63,146 bases of DNA from NCBI GenBank assembly GCA_001931875.2, contig MSJH02000389.1, positions 1 through 63,146 of the forward strand, written 5' to 3'. Of this stretch, positions 1-11,642 are shown piece by piece. The position numbers and the translations under genes are program-made. A model generated the notes under the pieces. That model did no database searches. It was given only the letters and a program-made list of their open reading frames with translations, and was not told the origin of the DNA. The stretch comes from Byssochlamys sp. IMV 00236 (lineage: Eukaryota > Ascomycota > Eurotiomycetes > Eurotiales > Thermoascaceae). Every line of letters starts with the position of its first letter. Position 1 is the stretch's first letter.

Positions 1-25
1 TTTTTTTTTTTTTTTTTTTTTTTTT
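1..25. repeat. Poly-T run at the left edge
   Basis: Twenty-five consecutive T start the window, 29 bases before the first start codon. A matching poly-A run ends the window. This looks like a contig end at a homopolymer rather than a biological terminus; no telomere-like repeat is visible. Confidence 0.9.
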
Positions 26-54
26 CTGCTTTTATTTATTTTGTCCATATTGCT

Positions 55-1146
55 ATGGAAAGGGATGCTACGGCTCCTACGGATCGACATTCTCTTAAAC
101 GTCCCTTAACGACAGAAGCTGAATCTTCCAACAAGAAAAAGATACTTTCATTGTCAAAAAAGAAGAGCGAGCAGCAACCGATAGTCATAAAACTTGAGAC
201 GTATACATGCCCGATATGTGAAGTTGACCTGACGGATATCAAGTCGAGCTACCTACGTCAAAAACATGTAGAAAAGTGTATGGACAATCCATCTGATGAA
301 ATCATAGACACATTAGACTGTTTTTTCTGTGGAAAGGCTTTATCGCACATGAATATGGCAAGAAGGCAGATTCATATAAATCATTGTTTAGATAATGTTG
401 AAGAGGAACTAAAGAAAAAGAAAGATGGTCAGTTATCTTTACTAGAGACATTGACCATTTGTCCTGTCTGTCATGAATCTACTCCATTTGATCGGCGTTG
501 CTTGAAGCAGAAAATTGTTCATATCAAACAGTGTCGCAGTCTATTCAATTTATCAATGTCTCAGTTGATTCAAAGGCTTAGATGGATAGGCTGGGGACAT
601 ACACCCACTGTTAATAATAACAATAATAATGCTTCAAACGATATTCAAGTGGTTGATCATAATAACTACAACAAAAATAAAGTAACACATGAGCTTCGTG
701 CTGTAGACTGCTCAACGTTTGATGATGACGATAACTTTGCAAATAATATAATCGTTAGTAGAATGAACCAATCCCTATGGAAACCACAAAGATCAGACAA
801 ATCAGACGACGATCTTCAAATGGCACTAGCACTATCTCGCTCACTACATACATCACAAAAACGCAAAGCCGTCAAGGATCTGAATGCTTCCAATATTTGG
901 TCTGCAGAAGAATCCAAGCAAATGGCCTATGAAAAACTTGACTTGATCTTATTCCCTGATGATCAATCAGAATTAATCCAACAAGAGCGTGAGAGGTCTA
1001 TTGGATCTATGAGATTATCAAGCATAAAGACAACGGAAAAGAATGTGCGAAATGTATCATACTGGAAGCTTCCAAGTATTGGCAGCCAAGATAATAATTC
1101 TATTTTCGTATCAAATTTTATTCACCAGTTACGCATTAAGAAATAA
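55..1146 (+). CDS. SLX4-like triple zinc-finger protein
   Basis: Single-exon ORF of 363 aa. Three C2HC (UBZ4-like, CxxC...HxxxC) fingers follow each other at about residues 50-73, 88-110 and 135-160, with cysteine pairs CPIC, CFFC and CPVC. A UIM-like acidic/alanine stretch (DDDLQMALALSRSL) lies near residue 255. This finger-plus-UIM order recalls the ubiquitin-binding part of SLX4, the scaffold of the SLX1 structure-specific endonuclease used in interstrand crosslink and Holliday-junction repair. I see no clear SLX1-binding C-terminal domain, so the assignment is inference; another UBZ-type DNA-repair adaptor is possible. A poly-Asn/Asp linker lies after the fingers. The stop is 31 bp before the DIS3L2 start on the same strand, so the two genes share almost no spacer. 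The start is the first ATG after the poly-T edge; upstream exons beyond the window cannot be excluded. Confidence 0.6.
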   Translation: MERDATAPTDRHSLKRPLTTEAESSNKKKILSLSKKKSEQQPIVIKLETYTCPICEVDLTDIKSSYLRQKHVEKCMDNPSDEIIDTLDCFFCGKALSHMNMARRQIHINHCLDNVEEELKKKKDGQLSLLETLTICPVCHESTPFDRRCLKQKIVHIKQCRSLFNLSMSQLIQRLRWIGWGHTPTVNNNNNNASNDIQVVDHNNYNKNKVTHELRAVDCSTFDDDDNFANNIIVSRMNQSLWKPQRSDKSDDDLQMALALSRSLHTSQKRKAVKDLNASNIWSAEESKQMAYEKLDLILFPDDQSELIQQERERSIGSMRLSSIKTTEKNVRNVSYWKLPSIGSQDNNSIFVSNFIHQLRIKK

Positions 1147-1177
1147 ACATTTTTTCTCTCTTTCTCTCTTATTTATC

Positions 1178-4100
1178 ATGTCAACCGTAGATTATTCAAA
1201 CAACTGGCGCAGAAAAAGATCGGCCAATTACAATAATGAGTCATCAAAGGCCGATGTTTCTTCTAATTGGAGATCTAATAGAGACAACCCTGCCATACCT
1301 GATGCAGTGCCAAATTATACTAACCGAAAGAATAATAATAATGAGAAAAAACAAATGGAGCCTTCTCATAAACAATTTGACTGGAGCGATTCTGAAGAAA
1401 TACATCCAAACGAAGGACATACAAAAGTAAGCACAGTAAACGATTGGAATGAGTTTTCAAAGAAGAATGCGCAACAGTCCACGCCAGACAACGATCAATG
1501 GAATGACAATTGGACTCTGAGACCAATACCTGAGAAAACAGCAAAAAAGACATGGCAAATAGAAATCAATTGGGACCCAAATATAAATATAATGAAGAAT
1601 ACATTCTCAAGCGAGACCTGTGAGTGCGGAAACATTGTTTTTTTGGCAGCTGTTATTCATCATTCTTCCTCTAGACAATCAACCCCGCAGGCATGAGGAG
1701 CCAGAATATGTTCATCAAGATGATAAAAATAAATTTGATAGACGACGAATGTTTAATCCATACATAAGCCCAAAGGAAGTAGAAGATGGTCTGAACGATG
1801 GCACATTATATCAAGGTGAAATGAGGTTATCAAGGAATAGACAAGACGCCTATGTAAAATGCGATGATTTGGATGCAGATATATATATTGGTAGATCCAG
1901 AGACCGAAATAGAGCACTTCAGGGTGACCTAGTGGCTGTCCGTATGCTGGATGTAGATGGCATTTGGAAGCTGAGAAAAGTACGTGAGGCTGAAAGAGCT
2001 GAAAAGCGAAAGCTGCATAATAATAGTACATATGTCGCACAAGATACGGAAGATCAGCCTGATTCAGACATGACAACCCAAAATGAAGATGAAATCGACA
2101 ATGATGAAGATGAAGAAGAACATAAGCCCAAATATGCTGGAGAAGTTGTTGCGATCCTATATAGACCAGAACATACAACATATTCTGGGTAAATTATTGT
2201 GTCCTCTTTTTTTTAGGTTTGATATTGACGCTCATTATCAATAGAACAATTATGCTCACCAAACATAAGGAAAATAACGAAAATAACAACGGAAATGAAG
2301 AAAACAACGAACAATGCGAAGAACAAAAGGAATTACCTCGTGTTGTCTGGTTTAAGCCGACAGACAAGAGAGTGCCACTCATTGCTCTCTTTGGTCGTGA
2401 AATTCCAAGTGATATTCGTGAAAATGAGGAATATTACAAGAGTCATTTATTCGCTGTAAGCTCGCTTTTAGACATCTTATAAACAATACCTTAACTATAT
2501 TAGGCTGAAATTCGACGGTGGCAAATTACAGATACTAATCCAGCAGGAAGAATCGTAAAGGAGATCGGTCCGATAGGCTATCTCGCTGCTGAAAAAGTAG
2601 CTGTTTTAGCAGACAACAGCATCATTGACGCGAATTTTTCTCCTGCTGCGCTTCGTAGCCTACCAGAGCTTCCATGGAGCATACCTATGGTTGAATATAA
2701 AAATCGTCTTGACCTTAGGCGAGAACGCGTATTCACGATTGATCCATCAACTGCAAAAGATCTTGATGATGCATTACACATCAAGCCCATGAAGGACGGC
2801 AATTACGAGGTTGGCGTCCATATTGCGGATGTCACTTACTTTTTAAAAGAAGGGACGCCTTTAGATAGTGAAGCAAAGGATCGTGGAACAAGTACATACC
2901 TAGCAGATAGGGTCATTCCTATGCTTCCTAGTGTACTATGTGAGGAACTCTGTAGTTTGAATCCTGGTGTAGAAAGGCAAGCTATTATTATATGTGTCAA
3001 TTTGTTTTCTATCCACGAGCCGTTAACATACTTTTCTCAGGCTTGCATTTTCAGTTTTATGGATTATGGACAAAACAGGCAAGATAAAAAAGAAATGGTT
3101 TGGAAGGACAATCATAAGGTAACTGGGCATGTTATTGTTTCTGTATGATAACATCCTATTAGATCCTGTGCCAAACTAGCGTATGAACATGCTCAAACAG
3201 TCATTGAAGGTGGCAGACTTCCTGACAATGTTATTCTATACGGTGATCATACAGCAGAAGACATCGAATTCGATATACGTACGCTATATGAGATGTCTGT
3301 ACATATGCGTCAAAGAAGAAAAGACGGTGGATCGCTGTCTTTGCATTCAGTCAAGCTCAGATTTAAACTAGACCCCAATGGTGATCCTGTTTCTTTCTAT
3401 CGAGAAGAATCCAAGGAAGCAAATAAACTTGTGGAAGAATTCATGTTATGTGCCAACATATCAGTAGCAAACAAGATCCTGTCTGCTTTTCCTCAAGAAG
3501 CATTCCTACGTCGGCATGAGTTACCCATCGAAAGACGACTTGTAAGAACAACTGATTATTTGCTGATCCTTGCTAATAACTTGGCCTCATAGGACGCATT
3601 TCTTAAGCTCACTGATGCGATCGGCCTAGACTTTGACGGTAGCACGGCTGACGCCCTCCAAGCATCTTTTAATAAGGTTGATAATCCCGATGTTAAATCC
3701 GTTTTGCTTGTGTTGTGTATTCGCACGATGCAACGAGCGAAATACTTTTGTTCGGGTTCTTTTGGTAAGGAGAAGTATCTTCATTATGCCTTAAACGAGC
3801 CTGTCTACACACATTTTACTTCTCCTATTCGTCGGTATGCTGACGTAATGGTTCACAGAATGCTGAATGCAGCACTCAATCATAAACGTAAGTGCACGGA
3901 TATATAACATATAAAATCTAACATAAATGACATAGCATGTGGTTACCAAAAGAATCTTGTTCAAAAGATTGCCTTCTCCTGCAACGAGAAGAGAACAAGA
4001 GCCAAGAGTGCAGAAGATGCCGATGTAAAGCTTCATTTGGCCAATTATCTATACAAGTACGAATATGAACATGGTCCAATCTATAAAAAGGCAGTGGTGA

Positions 4101-4573
4101 TTATGACAGGAAAGAGCATGTTTGAAGTTTATGTTGAAGAATACGGACTTGAGGCAAAGATATACATGCAAAGTCTGCCTGTGCATAAATTCAGTTTTGA
4201 CAAGAATACGTTGCAACTGGTTATATTTTGGAAAAAGGATATTCCAGTGACGATGCATAACGAAGAAAAGGCTTATGCACAAGTAAAAGTACGACAAGAC
4301 GATTATGGTAGTGATGAAGACGAAGGGGAAGACGATGTAGAAGACGATATGGAGAAACTATTACAAGACAATCTGGAAAACTTGAAGATTTCAACGCAAA
4401 AAAAAGGAATCAAGAGTACGTCCGATTTGATCCCACCCGAGATGATTGATGCTTCAGCATGCACGCAAACCATACAGATGTTCTCTTTGATTGATGTTCG
4501 TATCCAAGTGAATATAGATGCATCACCTCCCTTTATTAATGTTTATCCAGTAAATCCATTTGCTGAGAAATAA
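1178..4573 (+). CDS. DIS3L2-type 3'-5' exoribonuclease (RNase II family)
   Basis: Eight exons: 1178-1619, 1675-2188, 2245-2455, 2504-2976, 3041-3118, 3163-3541, 3593-3887, 3936-4573, giving 1009 aa. The family degrades uridylated RNAs in the cytoplasm. Two cold-shock-like regions precede the RNB domain. The catalytic D-x5-D-x-D-D motif is complete (D469, D475, D477, D478, in IDPSTAKDLDDALH), unlike the degenerate Ssd1/Sts5 relatives. Further RNB hallmarks are KLVEEFML, LRRH, HYALN and YTHFTSPIRRYADV. The N-terminus (about 150 aa) is Asn/Ser/Lys-rich, and no PIN domain is present, which points to DIS3L2 and away from DIS3. Intron 4 (2977-3040) starts with GC instead of GT: only that boundary joins GVER to LAFSVLW in frame. 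An acidic stretch lies near the C-terminus. Start chosen at MSTVDYS, the first ATG after the SLX4-like stop. Confidence 0.9.
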
Positions 4574-5279
4574 AAATAGCCCTGCTTAAAGAAAGCATGT
4601 GCTTATAAGTTATCAGTTTGTGAATGAAGAAAGATATTGAGCAAAGCATAATTGGCTTTAGCTGATTTAACTCTCTATAAATTAGTCTTTATAAAGAGAG
4701 GTCAATGAACGGAAGAGGACTGCTTAACTACGTGATCCAGATATCTCTCTTTCGATAGAATCTACCAAACTCTCTCTCTCTCTTTTTCCTTCCGGTAGCC
4801 ATAGAAACTCAACATGTAGAAAAAAGTAAAAGAGAACAAGAGAAAAAAGAAAGCATTGAAACGACCCCGTCTTTTTGTGAGTCATCATCAACATGTTTAA
4901 AAAGGGGGAACTACCAAATTAAGAATAAAAATATATGACAAACATAATGGGAAAAATTCATATAGTAGAAAGGTTGTTGTCGGAGTAGTCAAATATACAA
5001 TGACAAATACACTATACCCCTCTCTTCTTCTTCTACGCCCTTCCTTCTCGTTTGACTTTTTCCTTGGAACAGTTGTATTTACACTATGACAACCATCAAA
5101 TAATTAATTCAACATTGACTTGTGTACGTTCAAATTTTGTCAATCCACAGAGTCACATGGCAGAAGCTTCTCATAGGCCGATTTTCACCCCCACATTTTC
5201 ATGTGAAAGTGTAGAGTATAAATTTTCCTTCTCTATTTTTCTTTTTTTTTTTTTCTTCTTTAACAACTAAAGAAAAAAT
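4574..5279. promoter_or_regulatory. Intergenic region and promoter of the Fox2-type gene
   Basis: There is no gene in this 706-bp gap. It holds the 3' end of the DIS3L2 gene, a CT-rich stretch near 4770-4800, and just before the downstream start a TATAAA (5217-5222) followed by a long pyrimidine tract (5223-5262). The TATA box is about 60 bp before the ATG at 5280, a typical core-promoter arrangement for highly expressed fungal genes. Confidence 0.5.
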
Positions 5280-8184
5280 ATGCCAAAGGATATCCGCTTT
5301 GATGGACGAGTTGCTATCGTCACTGGTGCTGGTGGAGGTTAGTTTAAGCTACGATTAAATATATATGTGTATTGTTTACCTTGTTTTATTTAGGCATCGG
5401 TAAGGCTTACGCCCTGTTCTTTGCCAACCGTGGTGCTAGTGTCGTCGTTAATGACCTCGGTGCCTCTCACACAGGCGACGGCTCAAATACGAGAGCTGCT
5501 GATGTCGTTGTTGAAGAAATCTTGAAGAATGGCGGTAAAGCAGTTGCTAATTACAACTCTGTCGAAGACGGTGCCAAAATTGTCGAAACTGCCATGAAGG
5601 CCTTTGGACGCGTTGACATCATCATTAATAACGCAGGCATTCTCCGTGATAAATCATTTGCAAGAATTACAGACGCTGACTGGGATATCATCCAAGCTGT
5701 TCACGTAAAGGGCTCTTATGCAGTTACTAAAGCTGCTTGGCCAATCATGAAGAAGCAAAAGTACGGTCGTATTATCATGACTGCCTCTGCTGCTGGTCTC
5801 TACGGTAACTTTGGTCAAGCCAACTATAGTGCTGGTACGTGTGTATGCTTGTGTGTCTACTATTTGCATGACTTTTGTCTAATCTTATTCTTTATAGCTA
5901 AACTTGCTCTTGCAAGCTTCAGTAATTCTTTGGCTAAGGAAGGTGCCAAGGATAACATTCACTGCAACACCATTGCCCCAATGGCCGCTTCTAGAATGTA
6001 TGTGTTCCCAAAACAAACAAAAAGAAAATCCCGTTTTTGACTTTTTCACAACATAGGACTGAGACTGTCATGCCCCCAGAAATTCTTGCAGCCCTCAAGC
6101 CTGAATATGTTACCCCCGTTGTTGGCTATCTTTGTCATGAAGAAACCGAAGAAACCGGTGGCATCTTTGAAGTTGGCGGCGGTTTCGTCTCCAAGTTAAG
6201 ATGGGAACGTTCTCCTGGCGCTGTCTTCAAGGCTGATGAATCCTTTGACCCCTCTGCTGTTGCAGCCAAGTGGAACGAGATCACTGATTTTGAAAAGAAC
6301 AACGAATACCCTACCTCAGTCATGGACACAGACTTTATGGCTCTTCTCGAGCGTGCCAAGCAAGCTCCTCCTAACCCTAAAGGTGAACCCTTAAGATTTG
6401 ATGGCCAAGTCGCCATTGTCACTGGTGCCGGTGGTGGCCTCGGTAAGGCTTATGCCTTACTCTTTGCCAAGCTTGGTGCTTCCGTCGTTGTCAACGATCT
6501 CGGAGGTTCTACTCATGGTCAAGGCTCAGACAGCCGTGCTGCTGATCTTGTCGTTGAAGAGATCCGTAAGGCTGGTGGTAAAGCTGTTGCCAACTACGAT
6601 TCTGTTGAAGAAGGTGAAAAGGTTGTCGAAACCGCTCTCAAGGCCTTTGGCCGCATTGATATCATCGTCAACAACGCTGGTATTCTTCGTGACAAGTCTT
6701 TTGCACGCATGACGGACGAAGACTGGGATCTTGTCCATAGAGTTCACTTGAGAGGTACATACAAGGTCATCAAGGCTGCATGGCCTTACTTTGTCAAGCA
6801 GAAATACGGTCGTATCATCAATACTGCCTCTGCTGTCGGCTTATACGGTAACTTTGGTCAGACCAACTACAGTGCCGCCAAACTTGGTATCGTCGGTCTC
6901 ACTCGCACATTGGCCCTTGAAGGACAAAAGAAGAACATTATCTGCAACGTCATTGCTCCTAATGCTGGTACTCGTATGACAGCCACCGTCATGCCTCCTG
7001 AAATGGTTGAAGCATTCAAGCCCGAGTATGTTGCTCCTCTTGTTGCTTACCTTGGCCACAGCAGCAACGAAGAAACAGGCAACATCTTTGAAGTTGGTAG
7101 CGGCTGGATCGCTCAAGTCCGTTGGCAACGTTCTGGCGGTGTTGGCTTCCCTGCCAACCGTCCATTGACTCCTGAACAAGTTGCTCAAGAATGGCCACGT
7201 ATCTGTAACTTTGATGATGGACGTGCCACTAACCCCAACAGCACACAAGAATCCTTCCAAGGCTTCATGGAAAACTTTAGTAATGTTGCTGACGAAGAGC
7301 CCAAGAATGAAGGTCTTCAGATTCCAGACTTTGACGAAGTTTTAGAATTCTCTTATGGTGAAAAGGAAGTCATCTTATATGCCTTGGGTGTTGGTTGCAA
7401 GCGCACAGACCTTCAGTATGTCTATGAAAACCATGCCGACTTCTCCGTCTTGCCTACCTTTGGTGTCATTCCCTCCTTTAGTGCTATGAACTCGGCGCCT
7501 TTTGGAGACTTCCTTCCCAACTTTAACCCCATGATGCTCTTACACGGTGAACAATTCTTGGAAGTCAAGAAGCCCATTCCTACTAGCGGTACACTCAAGT
7601 CTAAGGCTCGTCTTGTCGAAGTGTTGGACAAGGGTAAGGGTGCATCCGTTGTGATCGGTGTTACTACAGTTGATGAATCTGGAGAGGTTGTTTTCGAGAA
7701 TGAATTTACCTTGTTCATCCGTGGCAGTGGTGGATTTGGTGGAAAGCAAAAAGGTGAAGACAGAGGTGCTGCTACAGCGCCTAATAAGGTTCCTAACCGT
7801 AAGCCTGATGCCGTTGTTACTGAAAAGACAAATGAAGATCAAGCCGCTCTTTATCGTTTAAGTGGTGACTATAATCCTTTACATATTGATCCTGAAATGT
7901 CATCCATTGGTGGTTTTGACGTTCCTATTCTTCACGGTCTTTGTTCATTTGGTATCTCTGGTAAACACGTTTTGAAGACATTCGGTAAGAACAACCCTGA
8001 ATCTTTCAAGAATATCAAGGCTCGCTTTGCCAAACACGTATTCCCCGGCGAGACACTCGAGACATCGATGTGGAAGGAAGGTAATAAGGTCATTTTCCAA
8101 ACACGAGTTGTTGAACGTGATGTCATTGCTATCACCAATGCTGCTGTTGAACTTCATCCTACTGGACGCGAAAGCAAGTTGTAA
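5280..8184 (+). CDS. FOX2: Peroxisomal multifunctional beta-oxidation enzyme (MFE-2/Fox2)
   Basis: Four exons: 5280-5337, 5394-5834, 5898-5997, 6057-8184; 908 aa, the usual fungal Fox2 length. Two tandem short-chain dehydrogenase domains (about 5-260 and 310-560) each carry the Gly-rich nucleotide loop, NNAG and the YxxxK pair (Y164/K168 and Y471/K475). They are followed by a MaoC/hydratase-2 domain with the active-site motif [10 protein letters not shown] from residue 803. The protein ends in SKL, a canonical peroxisomal targeting signal 1. It hydrates trans-2-enoyl-CoA and oxidises the (3R)-hydroxyacyl-CoA to 3-ketoacyl-CoA in peroxisomal fatty-acid breakdown. The two SDR halves are close copies at nucleotide level, which can mislead gene callers. 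All introns lie in the first SDR copy; the rest is one exon with codon choice suggesting high expression. Confidence 0.97.
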
Positions 8185-8410
8185 ATTTTATCTATTCATC
8201 CTTCTCTTTTTTTTTTCTTAATTATGTGTAATTAAAATTTTGAAAAATAAACCTCTATGTTTCTTTTGTCCAATCGGAAAATATTCACAGCATTACGTTT
8301 TTAGTGCAAGGAAGAAAACTCAGCCCTTTGATTGTTGGACCCTACTTGGCTAAAGAAAAAAGTTACCCCCAATAACTTTTTCTTTCTTTCTTTGTTTATT
8401 ATTATATAAA

Positions 8411-9202
8411 ATGACTCAAACATTAACATCTAAAGCCTTCATTTTTGATCTTGATGGAACCATTATTGACACTACTCCTCAAGTAGTCAAGTTTTGGACA
8501 GATCTTGCTATTCAGAACGGCTTGGACCCTGAACAGGTAACCAAGAGTGATGATTAATAATCAATAATTCTACTCACACACACACGTCAATAGATCCTTG
8601 CTACTTCACATGGAAGACGAACAATAGAAACCTTGGAACGTTGGATGCCTCATTTAGCTACAAATGAACATGTCATTGAGCTTGAAACTAAACTGGCACA
8701 ACAAAAGGAAGGCGTATCTATCCTTCCTGGTGTTTTGAATCTTTTTGAGGCGATTTCCCCAGATGATTGGACGATTAACACGGCAGGTACACACATGATG
8801 GCAACCGCTCGATTATTACAATTTGAGATAAAAGCACCTAAAGAAATGGCTACAGGGGATAAAGTAAGTATAACCTTTTCTTTTTGTCATAGTATTCATA
8901 TTGTTGTTCCTTTTTTTCATCTATAGTTAACCTTTGGTAAACCTCATCCAGAAGGGTATCTATTAGCTGCAAAGTTAATCAATAGAGATCCAAAGGACTG
9001 TTTGGTATTTGAAGACGCCCCAGCGGGTGTTAAGGCTGCCATTGCTGCTGGAATGCAGTGTGTAGCATGTACGACTACTCATACTGTCGAGCAATTGAAA
9101 GATGCTGGTGCAACAATTATTGTTGACTATCTGAGTAATGTTCGTATTGAAAAGCAATCAGATGGTACATATCACACTATTATAAACAATGCCCTTGCCT
9201 GA
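8411..9202 (+). CDS. HAD phosphatase, glycerol-3-/2-deoxyglucose-6-phosphatase type
   Basis: Three exons: 8411-8536, 8594-8863, 8927-9202; 223 aa. Haloacid-dehalogenase fold with motif I FDLDGT at residues 12-17 (D13 nucleophile, D15 acid/base), a conserved Thr in the middle part, GKPHPEGYL (motif III Lys) and FEDAPAG (motif IV acidic residues). The pattern FEDAPAGVKAAIAAG matches yeast GPP1/GPP2 and DOG1/DOG2. Likely substrate is glycerol-phosphate or a small sugar phosphate in the cytosol, so roles in glycerol formation or sugar-phosphate detoxification are both possible. The substrate cannot be chosen from the sequence. Start is the only ATG before the DxD motif, 226 bp after the Fox2 stop. 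Confidence 0.85.
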
Positions 9203-9261
9203 ATAAAGAAAGAAATGTAGAATCATAACCAGTTTTTTCTCTATACATATTTATTCATTTT

Positions 9262-10383
9262 TTATAATTGACCCTGCCAGGCACACAATCGACCATCCTC
9301 TCCTCCTGTTAGTATGCTCTGTGTCGAGTGATTCCAAAAGAGTGAGCGGACAATGTCTGAGTGACCATAATTGCCTGCATTAAGCTGTTGACAGTGCTGC
9401 AGTTGTCCCAGATTAACATGGAAAAAGTCAACAATGCCCTCGATGCTTCCAGTTATTAAATAGAATCGTCTAGAGATAGGATCATAACTGCAATCGATAG
9501 CATAGTCAACCTTGGTTAATCCAATACTTCGAATGTCTCCGTAATCGCATATCAAGTCACCTTCAAGCGTATGTAGTGAAAATGTTTCAATGTGCGTCAT
9601 ACAATATAGATACTCTGCTTCAGGTCCAAAGTACCCAGTTTTGCTTACAGAAGATCCAGAGTTGACTACAGAGATCAATGCTTCCTCTTCGTCGAAATCT
9701 GTAACGTCATAATTATTGATTAATCCATCTGTTGAACAGGATAAAAATTGAGCGGGTAAAGTTGGATGTGATCTGATCTAATAGATGCAATTAAGAGAGA
9801 GAGAGAGGGCAAATACTATATTTACTATCATTACCTCCGTGATATCATCATTATGTGATTCAGTAAAGGTGTGCAATAAAGAAGTGTGTCGAGTATCAAA
9901 AAATGCTAAATCAACTGAATGATCGTCAAATGAGAGTTCAGTGCCTGCAATGGCCATAGTGTCATTGCAATTAATATCAAATGCGGTCAAAGGCTTTTTA
10001 TCTATGTGGATACATTTCTTAGTTTCAATATATATCTTGTTTTTCCCCCTCTCTCTCTTACATTTGAAACATTGCACTGGTCCACTGCTAGTACGCAAAT
10101 CCCAGCGTTTGAGAGTAGAATCCTCGCTTACAGTAAAAAGATACTGATCACTCTTTAACTTCATTTGAGATATTTTGCAATCATGAGATCGTATTGTCTG
10201 AGCTAATTGTAAAGTAGCAAGGTCATAGAGTCGAATAAAATTATCAGAAGCAGACGTGATTGCATATTGACTGTTTGCTGTGACATCAAACACGTATCCA
10301 TCATTGTATCCAAGTTCAATATTTTTGATTAATTGAAAAGGTGGAAGAATGTTTGTACATGTTTGAACGTCAATAGTAGACAT
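9262..10383 (-). CDS. WDR89-like WD40-repeat protein
   Basis: Three exons on the minus strand: 10383-10062, 10001-9835, 9777-9262; 334 aa. WD40 blades are seen in ITSASDNFIRLYDL, FTVSEDSTLKRWDL, LSCSTDGLINNYD and LTGGEDGRLCAW. The segment EEEALISVVNSGSSVSK followed by YCMTHIETFSL matches the WDR89 family (function poorly known; a beta-propeller scaffold). Intron 1 (10002-10061) is exactly 60 bp, in phase and free of stops, so an unspliced messenger would still encode a full protein with 20 extra residues. Splicing it gives the better family match (VQCFKYKKPLTAFDIN). The gene is head to head with COX10. Confidence 0.85.
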
Positions 10384-10449
10384 TTTTTTTTAAAAAAAAA
10401 AAAATAAGAAAGAAAAGTTTTTTTATCTTTTTTTTATTTTTTTATAAAT
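10384..10449. promoter_or_regulatory. Bidirectional promoter between the WDR89-like gene and COX10
   Basis: Only 66 bp separate the two divergent start codons. The spacer is almost pure A/T: a poly-T/poly-A switch next to the WDR89-like start, then a T-tract and TATAAA-like sequence just before the COX10 ATG. Core elements and both 5' UTRs must share this spacer, or lie inside the neighbouring coding sequence. Confidence 0.6.
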
Positions 10450-11592
10450 ATGTTTAGACCCAAGACATGTTTGTTGATTCAACATAATATTTTGAAATTA
10501 AAGCATAGTCGAATCATCACTACAATAGCAGCAAATTGTAATAATGCTTCTTCCACCCAACTATCGCCTTCTTCAACAGAACAAACAACATACAAAGGAA
10601 CTAAATTTAAACCCATCACACAAGCTACATTATCAGATTTACCTAAACTGTACAAAGAGTTGTCTAAAGCAAAACTAGCTGGCTTAGTAGCATTAACAAC
10701 AATGGCGGGCTATGCTATGGCCCCTGGCGCAATAGACGTATCAGCTTTACTTTGTACAACAGTTGGAACAGGTCTTTGCATTTCTTCTGCAAATGCCATC
10801 AATCAATGGATCGAAATTCCCTATGATGCACAAATGCTGAGAACTAGAAACCGAGTCTTGGGTAGACGCTCTCTAAGTCCCTTACACGCTTTCAATTTTG
10901 GTGTACTGTCGGGCACAGCAGGTGTCACAATACTTGCGACCATGGTGAATCCGTTGACAGCCATATTGGGTGCAAGCAACATCTTTCTATACACCATGAT
11001 CTATACACCTATGAAACGCGCTTCAATTGCCAATACATGGGCTGGTGCTGTCGTGGGAGCGATTCCACCCATGATGGGGTGGACAGCTGTCACGAACAAT
11101 CTTGATATCGGTGCCTGGGTGCTTAGTGCAATTCTTTATGCGTGGCAATTTCCCCATTTTAATTCCCTGGCCTGGAATCTTCGAGCAGATTATTCAAAAG
11201 CAGGCTACCGTATGATGGCAGTGACAGATCCTAAACTAAATGCACGTGTTTCCCTAAGATATTCATTAGCCATGTTTCCATTATGCTGGACTATGCCTTA
11301 CTTGGGTATGACCTCTTGGTTTTTTGCAGCTGATTCAACTATTGTAAATGCAGCATTACTATACGGTGCCTTTAAGTTCTGGCGTAAAAGGTACGTAAAT
11401 TGTTCAAAAACATAAGCAGTTCCTCACCCATTTGGATTTATATAAAGTGATGAAAAGAATGCAAGACACCTCTTTTTTGGCAGCACAGTTCATTTACCTA
11501 TATTACTGGCTTTAATGATGGGACATAAAATGTATAATACTAATAATAATGATAATACTATAGAATTACATGAAGGGCAAGATGAAGAATAA
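10450..11592 (+). CDS. COX10: Mitochondrial protoheme IX farnesyltransferase (COX10)
   Basis: Two exons: 10450-11390 and 11448-11592; 361 aa. The enzyme adds a farnesyl group to heme B to make heme O, the first committed step toward heme A for cytochrome c oxidase, in the inner mitochondrial membrane. A basic, Ser-rich N-terminus suggests a presequence (about 1-35). UbiA-family motifs are clear: the NxxxDxxxD-type motif at N118 (N-QWI-E-IPY-D) and YTxxYTPxKR near residues 180-190. Several hydrophobic helices follow. The last exon supplies the final transmembrane helix and a hydrophilic Asn/Asp-rich tail; reading straight through the intron would truncate the last helix. Another heme-related gene (Hem25-type carrier) lies 26 kb away; I take that as chance. 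Confidence 0.95.
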
Positions 11593-11642
11593 AAATGCGT
11601 TTATTTATACTATTTACATAGAAGCATGTATTTACACAAGAA

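Noticed and set aside
1043..1177. Upstream extension of the DIS3L2-type protein
   Set aside because: Overlaps the end of the SLX4-like ORF in another frame and adds a hydrophobic segment foreign to the family.
2217..2244. Acceptor at 2215-2216 for intron 2 of the DIS3L2-type gene
   Set aside because: Using it gives an in-frame stop after eight codons; the AG at 2243-2244 restores the family sequence.
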